Shown piece after piece: positions 53,301-60,562 of a stretch of DNA of 64,000 nucleotides (position 1 is the stretch's first letter; each line of letters starts with the position of its first letter). The notes under the pieces are model-generated. The model made no database searches. It was given only the letters and a program-made list of their open reading frames with translations, and was not told where the DNA came from. The position numbers and the translations under genes were made by a program. The stretch is from contig NZ_BLID01000013.1 in assembly GCF_009811315.1 (NCBI RefSeq), positions 1 through 64,000 on the forward strand, written 5' to 3'. Source of the stretch: Vibrio atypicus. GTDB lineage: Bacteria > Pseudomonadota > Gammaproteobacteria > Enterobacterales > Vibrionaceae.

Positions 53301-54191
53301 ATGAACATTAAATGTCTGCAGTTGTTCATTCATCTGTGTGATAGTAAAAGCTTTGCCAAGACCGCTTCTGCAATGCATATCAGCCCCTCCGCTCTCAGCC
53401 GTCAGATTCAAAAGTTGGAAAACGACACCAACCAAGTGCTGTTTGTGCGTGACAATCGGAGTGTGGATCTCACACCGGCAGCAAAAAAGCTTCTGCCCGT
53501 TGCGATGAAGATTTTGGGGGAATGGCAAAACTACAATGCACAACTAAAAGGCCATGAAGAAGAACTCAAAGGCGAAATTCGCCTGTTTTGTTCTGTCACC
53601 GCTAGCTATAGCCACCTGCCTGAGTTGTTGTCTGAGTTTCGTCTTCAACACCCTTTTATTGAATTCAAGCTTTCAACCGGTGACCCCGCTCAAGCCATTG
53701 GTAAAGTCCTCGCCGATGAAGCTGATATCGCAATTTCAGCGCAGCCAGAACAGCTGCCTGCTCGAATTGAATTTGAAACCATCAGTGAGATTCCCCTCTC
53801 GGTAATCGCTCCGATCGGAGTCAGCAACTTCGCTGAAGAACTACAAAAAGATAAGCCAGATTGGTCTTCGATTCCTTTTATTGTTCCTGAGTCAGGTACC
53901 GCCAGAGACCGCGCCAATGCTTGGTTCAAGACTATGAAGATCAAACCAACCATCTACGCACAAGTATCCGGTCACGAGGCAATTGTTAGTATGGTGGCAC
54001 TTGGGTGCGGCGTAGGCATTGCGCCTGATGTGGTGATCAATAACAGCCCAGTAAAAGAAAAGATTCAACGCCTTAAAGTGGCATCCATTAAGCCCTTTAA
54101 GCTTGGGGTCTGCTGTAAGCGTTCGCAACTAGAGAACCCATTAATAAATGCGCTATGGGAAATGGCTCACGACACCTATATCGCGCCCTAG
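53301..54191 (+). CDS. ilvY: LysR-type regulator IlvY
   Basis: A 296-aa LysR regulator (E. coli IlvY 297 aa) divergent from ilvC, which it activates when acetolactate-type inducers bind. Helix-turn-helix: LFIHLCDSKSFAKTASAMHISPSALSRQIQKLENDTNQVLFVRDNRSVDLT (residues 8-58), followed by the substrate-binding fold. I use the ATG at 53301 (MNIKCLQLF), which matches the family start. The TTG and ATG codons 24-33 nt upstream overlap the operator palindrome. Confidence 0.93.
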   Translation: MNIKCLQLFIHLCDSKSFAKTASAMHISPSALSRQIQKLENDTNQVLFVRDNRSVDLTPAAKKLLPVAMKILGEWQNYNAQLKGHEEELKGEIRLFCSVTASYSHLPELLSEFRLQHPFIEFKLSTGDPAQAIGKVLADEADIAISAQPEQLPARIEFETISEIPLSVIAPIGVSNFAEELQKDKPDWSSIPFIVPESGTARDRANAWFKTMKIKPTIYAQVSGHEAIVSMVALGCGVGIAPDVVINNSPVKEKIQRLKVASIKPFKLGVCCKRSQLENPLINALWEMAHDTYIAP

Positions 54192-54209
54192 CTTACCTCC
54201 AGATACAAC

Positions 54210-54249
54210 AAAGCCACCGTTTTCAGATAAAAGAAAGACGGTGGCTTTT
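54210..54249 (+). terminator. ilvY terminator
   Basis: AAAGCCACCGT pairs with ACGGTGGCTTT over an 18-nt loop, followed by TTG. Confidence 0.7.
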
Positions 54250-54276
54250 GATATAGGCAACTTTCTAACACTCTGT

Positions 54277-54371
54277 CGTCATTTCCGAGAAGGAGGAAAG
54301 ACTGAGTTGGAAACCTCTAATCGCTTGATGAGATTCCCGACTACACGACTTCGTCGCTATCGGCAATGACG
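54277..54371. repeat. About 95-bp palindromic intergenic element
   Basis: The ends CGTCATTTCCGA and TCGGCAATGACG are inverted copies of each other (11 of 12). The inside includes TGAGATTCCCGACTAC. It resembles the short non-coding palindromic repeats scattered between vibrio genes and sits in the gap between convergent ilvY and hemN. Confidence 0.6.
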
Positions 54372-54377
54372 TAGAAA

Positions 54378-55766
54378 TTAGATCACTCTAGAGAACTGCT
54401 GCTGCCTAGCCTTAGCCCTTAAATACTTATCGAAACACATACAGATGTTACGAATCAGTAGGCGACCACGTAAAGTCACGCGAATTTCTTTCTCATCGAC
54501 TTCAACCAGTTCATCGTTAATGAACGTTTGTAGCAGGCCTAAATCTTCTTTGAAGTAACCATTAAAGTCGACACTGAATTCCGACTCAATCATGGTTTTA
54601 TCTAGCTTAAAGTTACAAATCAGCTGCTTGATCACTTCACGGCGCAGTAAGTCATCACTATCTAGTGCAACCCCTTTCCACAAGGCATGGCGCTGGTCAT
54701 TCACCTGAGCATAGTACTTTTTCAGCTCTTTCTGGTTTTGCGCATACGCGTCACCAATCATCGAAATCGCGGATACACCAAAACCAACCAAATCCGCTTC
54801 ACCTTGTGTGGTATAGCCTTGGAAATTTCGATGTAGTACGCCTTCACGTTGCGCCACAGCCAGTTCATCATCAGGTAGAGCAAAATGGTCCATACCGATA
54901 AACTGATACTCAGCATCAGTCAGCGTTGCAATGGTATCTTGTAAGATCGCCATTTTCTCTTCAGCAATCGGCAAATCTTCATCTTTAATCTTACGCTGCG
55001 CAGCAAACAGTTGCGGCATATGAGCATAGTTAAATACAGACAAGCGACCTGGCTTCATTTCCAATACTTGCTTGAGCGTTGCTGCAAATGAATCTTTAGT
55101 TTGCTTTGGTAGGCCGTAAATCAAATCGAGATTGGTAGAACGGAAACCAAGCTGTTTCGCTCGCTCAACCATTGCGAAGATAAACTCTTCATCTTGTTCA
55201 CGGTTTACTAGTTTCTGAACTTCTTTGTTGAAGTCCTGAACACCAATACTTAAGCGGTTAAACCCTTCGCCACGTAAGTGATCCAACATATCGAGCTCAA
55301 TCTCACGAGGGTCAACTTCGATACTGATTTCAGCGTCACCAGTAAAGAAAAACTCTCCGCGAAGAATCGCCATCAATCGGCTGATCTGTGCTTTGGTCAA
55401 AAACGTTGGAGTACCGCCACCAAAGTGAAGTTGGGTCACTTCACGACCTTGTAGCAGTGCTGCTCGCGTGCGGATCTCTTGCTCTAACACATCCAAGTAC
55501 TCGTCCGCTTTATGCGCATGACGGGTGATCACTTTATTACAGCCACAGTAATAGCAAAGCTTGTGGCAGAAAGGGATGTGGATATAAAGAGAGAGTGGAC
55601 GCTCTGGATACTGAGTACAAGCCATATCATAGTCGGCCACCGTAAACGCCTCATGGAACTCTAAGGCTGTTGGATACGAGGTGTAGCGAGGACCTGAATA
55701 GTTGTACTTATCAAGAACGGCTTGATCCCAGACAATTTGTTGGCTTGCGACGACAGGCTGCGACAT
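54378..55766 (-). CDS. hemN: Oxygen-independent coproporphyrinogen III oxidase
   Basis: A radical SAM enzyme that decarboxylates coproporphyrinogen III in haem synthesis without oxygen. The 4Fe-4S motif is HIPFCHKLCYYCGC (Cys x3 Cys x2 Cys plus adjacent Cys, about residues 62-75). The N-terminal YSGPRYTSYPTALEF is typical of true HemN rather than HemW. Its 462 aa match E. coli HemN (457). No FNR-type site was convincingly seen upstream. Confidence 0.95.
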   Translation of the reverse strand: MSQPVVASQQIVWDQAVLDKYNYSGPRYTSYPTALEFHEAFTVADYDMACTQYPERPLSLYIHIPFCHKLCYYCGCNKVITRHAHKADEYLDVLEQEIRTRAALLQGREVTQLHFGGGTPTFLTKAQISRLMAILRGEFFFTGDAEISIEVDPREIELDMLDHLRGEGFNRLSIGVQDFNKEVQKLVNREQDEEFIFAMVERAKQLGFRSTNLDLIYGLPKQTKDSFAATLKQVLEMKPGRLSVFNYAHMPQLFAAQRKIKDEDLPIAEEKMAILQDTIATLTDAEYQFIGMDHFALPDDELAVAQREGVLHRNFQGYTTQGEADLVGFGVSAISMIGDAYAQNQKELKKYYAQVNDQRHALWKGVALDSDDLLRREVIKQLICNFKLDKTMIESEFSVDFNGYFKEDLGLLQTFINDELVEVDEKEIRVTLRGRLLIRNICMCFDKYLRAKARQQQFSRVI

Positions 55767-55900
55767 GATGGTATTTCCGTTTAGGCTTTAGTACTTATTT
55801 GACTCAACGAGCCATTGAAATTAGCAGGCTATTTTGCCACACCTAAGTAATACAAGGCGGAGGGCAAGCTGCTTTTTGAGCAGTAATACTCAGAATTGAT

Positions 55901-55938
55901 AACTCGATCACTTACCCTAAAGTGTAAGCGATCGAGTT
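55901..55938 (-). terminator. Hairpin downstream of the DUF2489 gene
   Basis: AACTCGATCACTTAC pairs with GTAAGCGATCGAGTT with one mismatch. It lies 15 nt after the stop on the minus strand. The T tract is poor, so termination is likely but unproven. Confidence 0.5.
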
Positions 55939-55952
55939 ATAAAAGTATCAAT

Positions 55953-56447
55953 CTAGATCATTTGAATATTGATCTGATTGTTAAGAGGCTGAACTTTCTT
56001 TTTTAGACGCTTCAATTCTTCAACAATCGAATCTTGAAGGCGAGATTCTGCCTTGTGGCGCTCAAGATTCTGCTTCATGCGATCTTTCTTCGCGAGTGTT
56101 TGACGCTCTTCACCGCGAGCCATATCTTTTACAATATGAAAAAGCTCTGCGGTTGCCGGGTATTCTGCATCGAAATCAACACGCTCTTCACCTTGAACAT
56201 GATCCATGATGTTATAGACACGAATGCTGATCTCAGAGAGGTCACACTGACCCTGAATACCCGCCATACAAAGAATATGAACGTTCTCATAGATATTAGC
56301 ATTGCGTTTCTCAATCGCTAATTTCTTATGCTGCAGCTGCAATTCCTTTTGCTTCTTGAGTTGGAGCAGAAGGTAACCCGCATATGACGCTAAGCCGAGA
56401 ATAATTACTCCACCTGCAATGGCTAACAAGGTTACATTCATCTGCAC
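55953..56447 (-). CDS. DUF2489 family membrane-anchored protein
   Basis: A 164-aa protein with one N-terminal transmembrane helix (VTLLAIAGGVIILGLASYAGYLLL, residues 5-28). A Lys/Glu-rich coiled coil (KKQKELQLQHKKLAIEKR) and a cytosolic helical domain ending in another coiled coil (about 115-152) follow. I associate it with DUF2489; its function is unknown. It starts 3 nt after the yihI stop, so it is probably co-expressed with the Der-regulating yihI. Confidence 0.75.
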   Translation of the reverse strand: MQMNVTLLAIAGGVIILGLASYAGYLLLQLKKQKELQLQHKKLAIEKRNANIYENVHILCMAGIQGQCDLSEISIRVYNIMDHVQGEERVDFDAEYPATAELFHIVKDMARGEERQTLAKKDRMKQNLERHKAESRLQDSIVEELKRLKKKVQPLNNQINIQMI

Positions 56448-56449
56448 AT

Positions 56450-56995
56450 CTACCCTTTAAACTGGTCGAGGTCTAAATCTTCAAACTGAGAAAGAAGTTC
56501 ATCATCTGAACCGGCTTTCTTACGAGATTCACTCTCTACTGGCATTGCTTCTTCAAACTCTTCGTCATCTTCATAGATGCCAAGTTGCTTCATCAGAGCT
56601 TCAATGCGCGCTAGCTTCTCATCTACGTATTTCTGTAGACCTGCACCTAGGTTTTCACCTTCATCGATACGATCGAGCAACACGTTAAGTTGCGCGTCAT
56701 TTTCCAGCATCTCAAGTTCTTTTTCAGCACTGATACGGCGCTCAGCTTTGTTTAGCTTCTTCGCTGGTTCAACAATCAAAGGAATCTTTTTCTTGCTGCC
56801 TAAACGTGGATCACGCTGTTGGCCATTACCTTGATGTTTATTCTGCTTTTCGTCTGAATTGCGGTTACCCGTCTTCAAACCTTTGCGCTTTTTGTCTTTT
56901 TTACGTAGACGGCCTTCAACGTCTGATTGCGTACGATTACGTACAACGACCACGTCGCTATTGCCACCTGAACGGACTTTTTTATTACGGCTCAT
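56450..56995 (-). CDS. yihI: Der GTPase-activating protein YihI
   Basis: A 181-aa cytosolic protein that stimulates the GTPase Der and thereby affects 50S ribosome assembly. The N-terminal third is highly basic and disordered (VVVVRNRTQSDVEGRLRKKDKKRKGLKTGNR). It is followed by the conserved KIPLIV and the acidic helical core (ISAEKELEMLENDAQLNVLLDRIDEGENL). It lies in the hemN-csr RNA-engB neighbourhood as in E. coli. It overlaps the methyltransferase stop by one base. Confidence 0.9.
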   Translation of the reverse strand: MSRNKKVRSGGNSDVVVVRNRTQSDVEGRLRKKDKKRKGLKTGNRNSDEKQNKHQGNGQQRDPRLGSKKKIPLIVEPAKKLNKAERRISAEKELEMLENDAQLNVLLDRIDEGENLGAGLQKYVDEKLARIEALMKQLGIYEDDEEFEEAMPVESESRKKAGSDDELLSQFEDLDLDQFKG

Positions 56996-57636
56996 TACTG
57001 GGCTTTCCTCAGTAAAATTACATCATTACCAATAAATTCAAGCTCGAGCTGATCCCGCTCTGCCAAATATTGAAACGTTTTTTGGCTAAAAAAGATCACA
57101 TGCGTTTGATCATTTTTATAGTGCCAAGAAGCAAACGCTTCAACATCGATAACCATTTTGGTCATAAGACCAATCCAGCCACCGGGCTTAACTAAATTCA
57201 ACCATTGCTGCCACACAGTGTTAGGGTCATAAAGATGTTCTATCACTTCTGTAGCTGTCATAAAGTCATACGATTGCTCTAACACCGACTTATCTGGGTG
57301 ATAGTAAATATCATATAAACTCATGGTATGCCCCTGCTCTTGCAACATTAAAGATAACGTTGGTCCAGGGCCACAACCAAAATCGATCCCGTGAGATGCA
57401 GGTGCAATACGCGCTAATATCGGATCAGCAACCCGAGATAAGAAGCGTCGATAGCCTTCATCAGTTGGATTATTTTCGTGTAAATCATAGTGTGCTTTTT
57501 CTGCTTGTGCATCGAGACGTTGATCTGGATGAACAAAAACCAATTCACACTGCTGACACTGAAGATATTCGCGTCGCTTGTCAGCAAAGTAATGCTGAGT
57601 ATCCAAGCTGTGACAAAGGGGACAAGTGTGCATCAT
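56995..57636 (-). CDS. Class I SAM-dependent methyltransferase with zinc ribbon
   Basis: A 213-aa protein. An N-terminal zinc-ribbon (CPLCHSLDTQHYFADKRREYLQCQQCELVF, Cys pairs at 5/8 and 33/36) precedes a Rossmann methyltransferase domain with the SAM motif HGIDFGCGPGPTLSLML (about residue 82) and EVIEHLYDP. The substrate cannot be told from the sequence. It is the first gene of the set with yihI and DUF2489. Its upstream neighbour is the csr RNA terminator, 120 nt away. Confidence 0.85.
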   Translation of the reverse strand: MMHTCPLCHSLDTQHYFADKRREYLQCQQCELVFVHPDQRLDAQAEKAHYDLHENNPTDEGYRRFLSRVADPILARIAPASHGIDFGCGPGPTLSLMLQEQGHTMSLYDIYYHPDKSVLEQSYDFMTATEVIEHLYDPNTVWQQWLNLVKPGGWIGLMTKMVIDVEAFASWHYKNDQTHVIFFSQKTFQYLAERDQLELEFIGNDVILLRKAQ

Positions 57637-57756
57637 TACATCCTCAAACAGGGATGCGAAACATACCAGAAAGTCAGGTTAGAGTGGAGTACTATTGTGC
57701 AAATATTCAGCGATTTTGAAAAATATTCCTCAATACGCAGTGAATTCGACCAATAT

Positions 57757-58098
57757 AAAAAAAGCGATAGGGTTAACTATCGCTTTCTAAATGCCTTGCG
57801 GCCAAACTGTGTTGCACTGATTTGAGTGCATCAAGTATCCATTTGTTTTTGGCGCTTTCCCTGCAAAAGGTGTTTTTTTTCACCATCCTAGTGAATTTTG
57901 GCTTTCCTTTTACTTCCCGTAACTGGGCTATTCCTTAGCCTGATCCATTCCGCTGTCTTAAACCATTAGACAAGTCGACCATCCATATCAAGTGAGTATC
58001 CTACCCACCTAGTATCCTTACTCCGACAATCAAGCGTCCTTCGCTTGCATCCTTGGAGACCTTCCTAGTCTGAAATCCTTCATCAGCGCCCTGCCGAT
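57757..58098 (-). ncRNA. csrC: Second CsrB/CsrC-family small RNA
   Basis: About 342 nt on the minus strand with 16 GGA motifs (AAGGATG, TAGGATA, AAGGACG, CGGAATGG and others), no real ORF, and a terminator AAAGCGATAG/CTATCGCTTT with a run of T. It should bind and titrate CsrA. It lies in the yihI-engB interval, the position of csrC in E. coli, so I use that name by synteny; vibrio numbering may differ. The ORFs drawn through it are chance readings. Confidence 0.88.
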
Positions 58099-58104
58099 AA
58101 CTAC

Positions 58105-58132
58105 ACTTTACTGGTTTGAGCTTTTTGGACAA
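58105..58132 (-). promoter_or_regulatory. Promoter of the second Csr RNA
   Basis: On the minus strand: -35 TTGTCC (58127-58132), a 16-bp spacer and -10 TAAAGT (58105-58110), giving a start near 58098. It has the same spacing as the csrB promoter at 17126. Confidence 0.5.
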
Positions 58133-58209
58133 TCTACTCTTCAAAATAATCGCGACTAATTTTTTACTATTTTTTTCCTGCTTTGTTTTTCAACAACTTA
58201 AAAGAGAGC

Positions 58210-58248
58210 GCGAGATATACTCACCTGCAAGTATGGCAAATATCTCAC
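58210..58248. promoter_or_regulatory. VarA-like inverted repeat upstream of the second Csr RNA
   Basis: GCGAGATAT (58210-58218) and ATATCTCAC (58240-58248) are inverted copies (8 of 9), and GCGAGATATACTCAC is itself near-palindromic, like the csrB core GCGAGATCTCTCAC with one extra base. They lie about 110-150 bp upstream of the RNA start. Confidence 0.45.
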
Positions 58249-58306
58249 ACAAGTTCGGGAGAGATAGAGAGTTGAGGCGTAAAAGCCGATGTGATCTTTG
58301 TCATAC

Positions 58307-58338
58307 GAAAAAGCCCAGAGAGTTCTCTGGGCTTTTTC
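58307..58338 (-). terminator. Cytochrome c4 terminator
   Basis: A perfect 15-bp stem GAAAAAGCCCAGAGA/TCTCTGGGCTTTTTC with a GT loop, downstream of the cytochrome c4 gene; symmetric. Confidence 0.9.
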
Positions 58339-58372
58339 AATACAACTTTATGCTCGAACGAATAAGTAGGGC

Positions 58373-58990
58373 TTAGTGCAGGCCACCAACGTATTTAGAA
58401 AGTGTATCGATATCTTCATCCGTTAGCTTCTTCGCGATATCACGCATCATAGCGTTCATATCATTACCACGAGAACCGTCACGGAATTTTTCTAACTGAG
58501 CTTTGATGTAGTCAGCATGCTGACCAGAAATTTTAGGGAAACCTGAAAGCTCAGTACCATCACCACGAGGACCATGACAAGCAATACATGCTGTTAGACC
58601 ACGTTCCGCATCACCAGCAGAGTAAAGAACCTTACCTTGCTCTACGACATTTTCAGGAGTGGTGTTGTTCGAAATCGGTAATGACGCATAGTAAGCAGAG
58701 ATATCTTTCATATCTTGTTCTGTTAGTGGCATAGCCATACCACTCATTACTGGGTCGTAACGACCTTGCTTACCACCGCTGGTCATACCCAACTTGAGGT
58801 CTTTCAGCTGCTTTTCAATATACTTAGCATGCTGACCTGCAATTTTAGGGTACATAGCGAGTTGACTGTTGCCGTCAGCACCGTGGCAGGCAACACAGGT
58901 TTGGGATTTTGCTTTACCAGCTTCGATGCTGCCTTGGGCCCACACAGAGCAGCTGGCTAAAAGACTCAAGATTAGCGCTAATTTCTTCAT
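58373..58990 (-). CDS. Dihaem cytochrome c4
   Basis: A 205-aa exported cytochrome. A signal peptide (cleaved after SVWA near residue 18) is followed by two similar domains, each with a haem site: CVACHGADGN (about residues 32-41) and CIACHGPRGDG (about residues 134-144). Matching Met-ligand regions are MSGMAMPL and MMRDIAKKL. Cytochrome c4 passes electrons to terminal oxidases in the periplasm. It is divergent from engB. Confidence 0.95.
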   Translation of the reverse strand: MKKLALILSLLASCSVWAQGSIEAGKAKSQTCVACHGADGNSQLAMYPKIAGQHAKYIEKQLKDLKLGMTSGGKQGRYDPVMSGMAMPLTEQDMKDISAYYASLPISNNTTPENVVEQGKVLYSAGDAERGLTACIACHGPRGDGTELSGFPKISGQHADYIKAQLEKFRDGSRGNDMNAMMRDIAKKLTDEDIDTLSKYVGGLH

Positions 58991-59138
58991 GACATTCCAT
59001 TATAATTATCAAGCTTCCGGTACCACTCTGCGTTGCCACTCATGGTACAATAGGCGACCTTATGCCGAGCACGGTTATTTTACACAATTTCACAAAAAAG
59101 TAATCAATCGACTACACAAAGTCGAGATGGAGTTAACA

Positions 59139-59804
59139 GTGAGCGTAAAAATTCATTATCAAAACACGCATTTCATCACCAGCGCACCTGATATTCGTGC
59201 ACTGCCAGAAGATGAAGGTATCGAAGTTGCGTTTGCAGGGCGCTCCAACGCGGGTAAGTCAAGCTCTCTAAATCGCCTGACAAATCAACGTAGTCTAGCA
59301 AAAACCAGTAAAACCCCTGGTCGTACGCAGCTTATTAACTTATTTAAAGTCACGGACGGTTGTCACATCGTCGATTTGCCAGGATACGGCTTTGCTCAAG
59401 TTCCATTAGAACTAAAGAAAAAGTGGCAAAAATCGTTGGGTGAATACCTACAAAAACGCCAGAGCCTAAAAGGTTTGGTGGTGCTTATGGATATTCGCCA
59501 CCCAATGAAAGACTTAGACCAACAGCTTATCTTTTGGGCCGTTGACAGTGGTATTCCAGTACAAGTATTGCTGACCAAAGCTGACAAACTAAAAAGTGGC
59601 GCACGCAAAGCTCAAGTACTAAAAATCCAAAAAGATTCTGTTGGATTTGGGGGTGATGTCAAAGTAGCCGCTTTCTCTTCGTTGAAAGGCATTGGTGTTG
59701 ATACATTACGCAACCGCCTAGATGAATGGTTTGCACCCGCTTTAACAGATTCTGTGATCGAAGAGATCGCTGAAGAAGAGCAACTAAATAACGACCAAGA
59801 GTAA
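59139..59804 (+). CDS. engB: Ribosome biogenesis GTPase EngB/YihA
   Basis: An essential GTPase needed for 50S subunit assembly. G1 GRSNAGKSS, G2 TPGRTQ, G3 DLPGYG, G4 TKADK and G5-like AAFSS are all present. I start it at GTG 59139 (SVKIHYQNTHFITSAPDIR), with ATGGAG 7 nt upstream as ribosome binding site and the same beginning as other family members. An ATG at 59127 is the alternative. Product 221 aa (E. coli 210). The long in-frame extension to 58869 crosses the cytochrome c4 gene and is rejected. Confidence 0.93.
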   Translation: MSVKIHYQNTHFITSAPDIRALPEDEGIEVAFAGRSNAGKSSSLNRLTNQRSLAKTSKTPGRTQLINLFKVTDGCHIVDLPGYGFAQVPLELKKKWQKSLGEYLQKRQSLKGLVVLMDIRHPMKDLDQQLIFWAVDSGIPVQVLLTKADKLKSGARKAQVLKIQKDSVGFGGDVKVAAFSSLKGIGVDTLRNRLDEWFAPALTDSVIEEIAEEEQLNNDQE

Positions 59805-59841
59805 GTTACTCACTTCTCATATGTTAATTTAATGTATAAAT

Positions 59842-59869
59842 GCCCTGCTCTATGAGTGGGGCTTTTTTA
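59842..59869 (+). terminator. engB terminator
   Basis: An imperfect GCCCTGCTC/GAGTGGGGC stem with loop TAT, then seven T. Confidence 0.65.
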
Positions 59870-59892
59870 TAGCTGTGCTTTTATTACAAACA

Positions 59893-60045
59893 TAAAAAAA
59901 CCCACCGATATAGTGGGGTAACGGGAGAGAAATAGGAGGTAATAGTTATTATTCGCTCAAGGTGAACGATCTATGACTGCAATGCAACTCCCTCTCGTTT
60001 CAGCTCTCCACGTGAAAACAACCCCTCAACACACAGTCAAATGCT
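59893..60045 (-). ncRNA. Possible unnamed small RNA between engB and spf
   Basis: On the minus strand, a CCCAC/GTGGG stem followed by TTTTTTT (59893-59918) looks like a terminator with no gene to serve. Spot 42 upstream already has its own strong terminator. The preceding bases contain complementary GGAGAG/CTCTCC blocks that could fold. I could not place a promoter with confidence. The rest of 59870-60282 has no credible gene; a 26-codon plus-strand ORF at about 59972 is too weak to call. Confidence 0.35.
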
Positions 60046-60282
60046 TGAATTAATAGATATTTTAACACTAATAAATGAAAGGAATGCTTATACAAGGCAC
60101 TTTCATTCTCAAGAAAAATAACCAAAGTGTGAATGGTGTAAATTTACATATCACAACAAGCGCAGATAAAAGAATCAGCTAGAGAAGATCAGAGCTAGAA
60201 AAGAGAAAGGAAAGGGTTGGACAGGGAAAAACCAACAATAAATGGTAAATTATTGAGCAGAAAAACTTTTCTTTCGCCCAAT

Positions 60283-60387
60283 AAAAAACGCCCCAGTCAA
60301 AAGCTGACTGGGGCGGCTGAATCAGCCTAATCCAATAACGTGAAACAAAAGGTCTGAAAGATAGAACATCTTACCTCTGTACCCTAC
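60283..60387 (-). ncRNA. spf: Spot 42 small RNA
   Basis: The 5' half on the minus strand (GTAGGGTACAGAGGTAAGAT and following bases to TTTCAGACCTTTT) is almost identical to E. coli Spot 42. It ends in the terminator GCCCCAGTCA/TGACTGGGGC with T run. About 105 nt. It lies downstream of polA and next to engB, as in E. coli. Spot 42 is an Hfq-dependent RNA repressed by cAMP-CRP that lowers use of secondary carbon sources. Confidence 0.97.
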
Positions 60388-60562
60388 GCAGAATAATGTA
60401 CAACAATTAGTCAGAAATGGAAACTATTTTTGTAAGTTTTTTTCATTAAAGTTTTATTAAGCAACATACAAACCGTTTTTGAAATGACTTTTTTAGCGAC
60501 AAAAAAAAGCCAGTGTTTGTGCACTAGCTCATGTTATATCGCTATATTTGATTGCTTTTTGA

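Noticed and set aside
57360..57825. Plus-strand ORFs of 119 and 111 codons
   Set aside because: They run antisense through the methyltransferase start and the terminator of the second Csr RNA; their translations show no family features.
58869..59138. N-terminal extension of engB
   Set aside because: It would run through the cytochrome c4 start and shared promoter region; the conserved EngB sequence begins at SVKIHYQ.
59972..60052. 26-codon ORF (MTAMQLPLVSALHVK...)
   Set aside because: Only a weak AAGGTG upstream and no conservation evidence; it lies opposite the possible small RNA.
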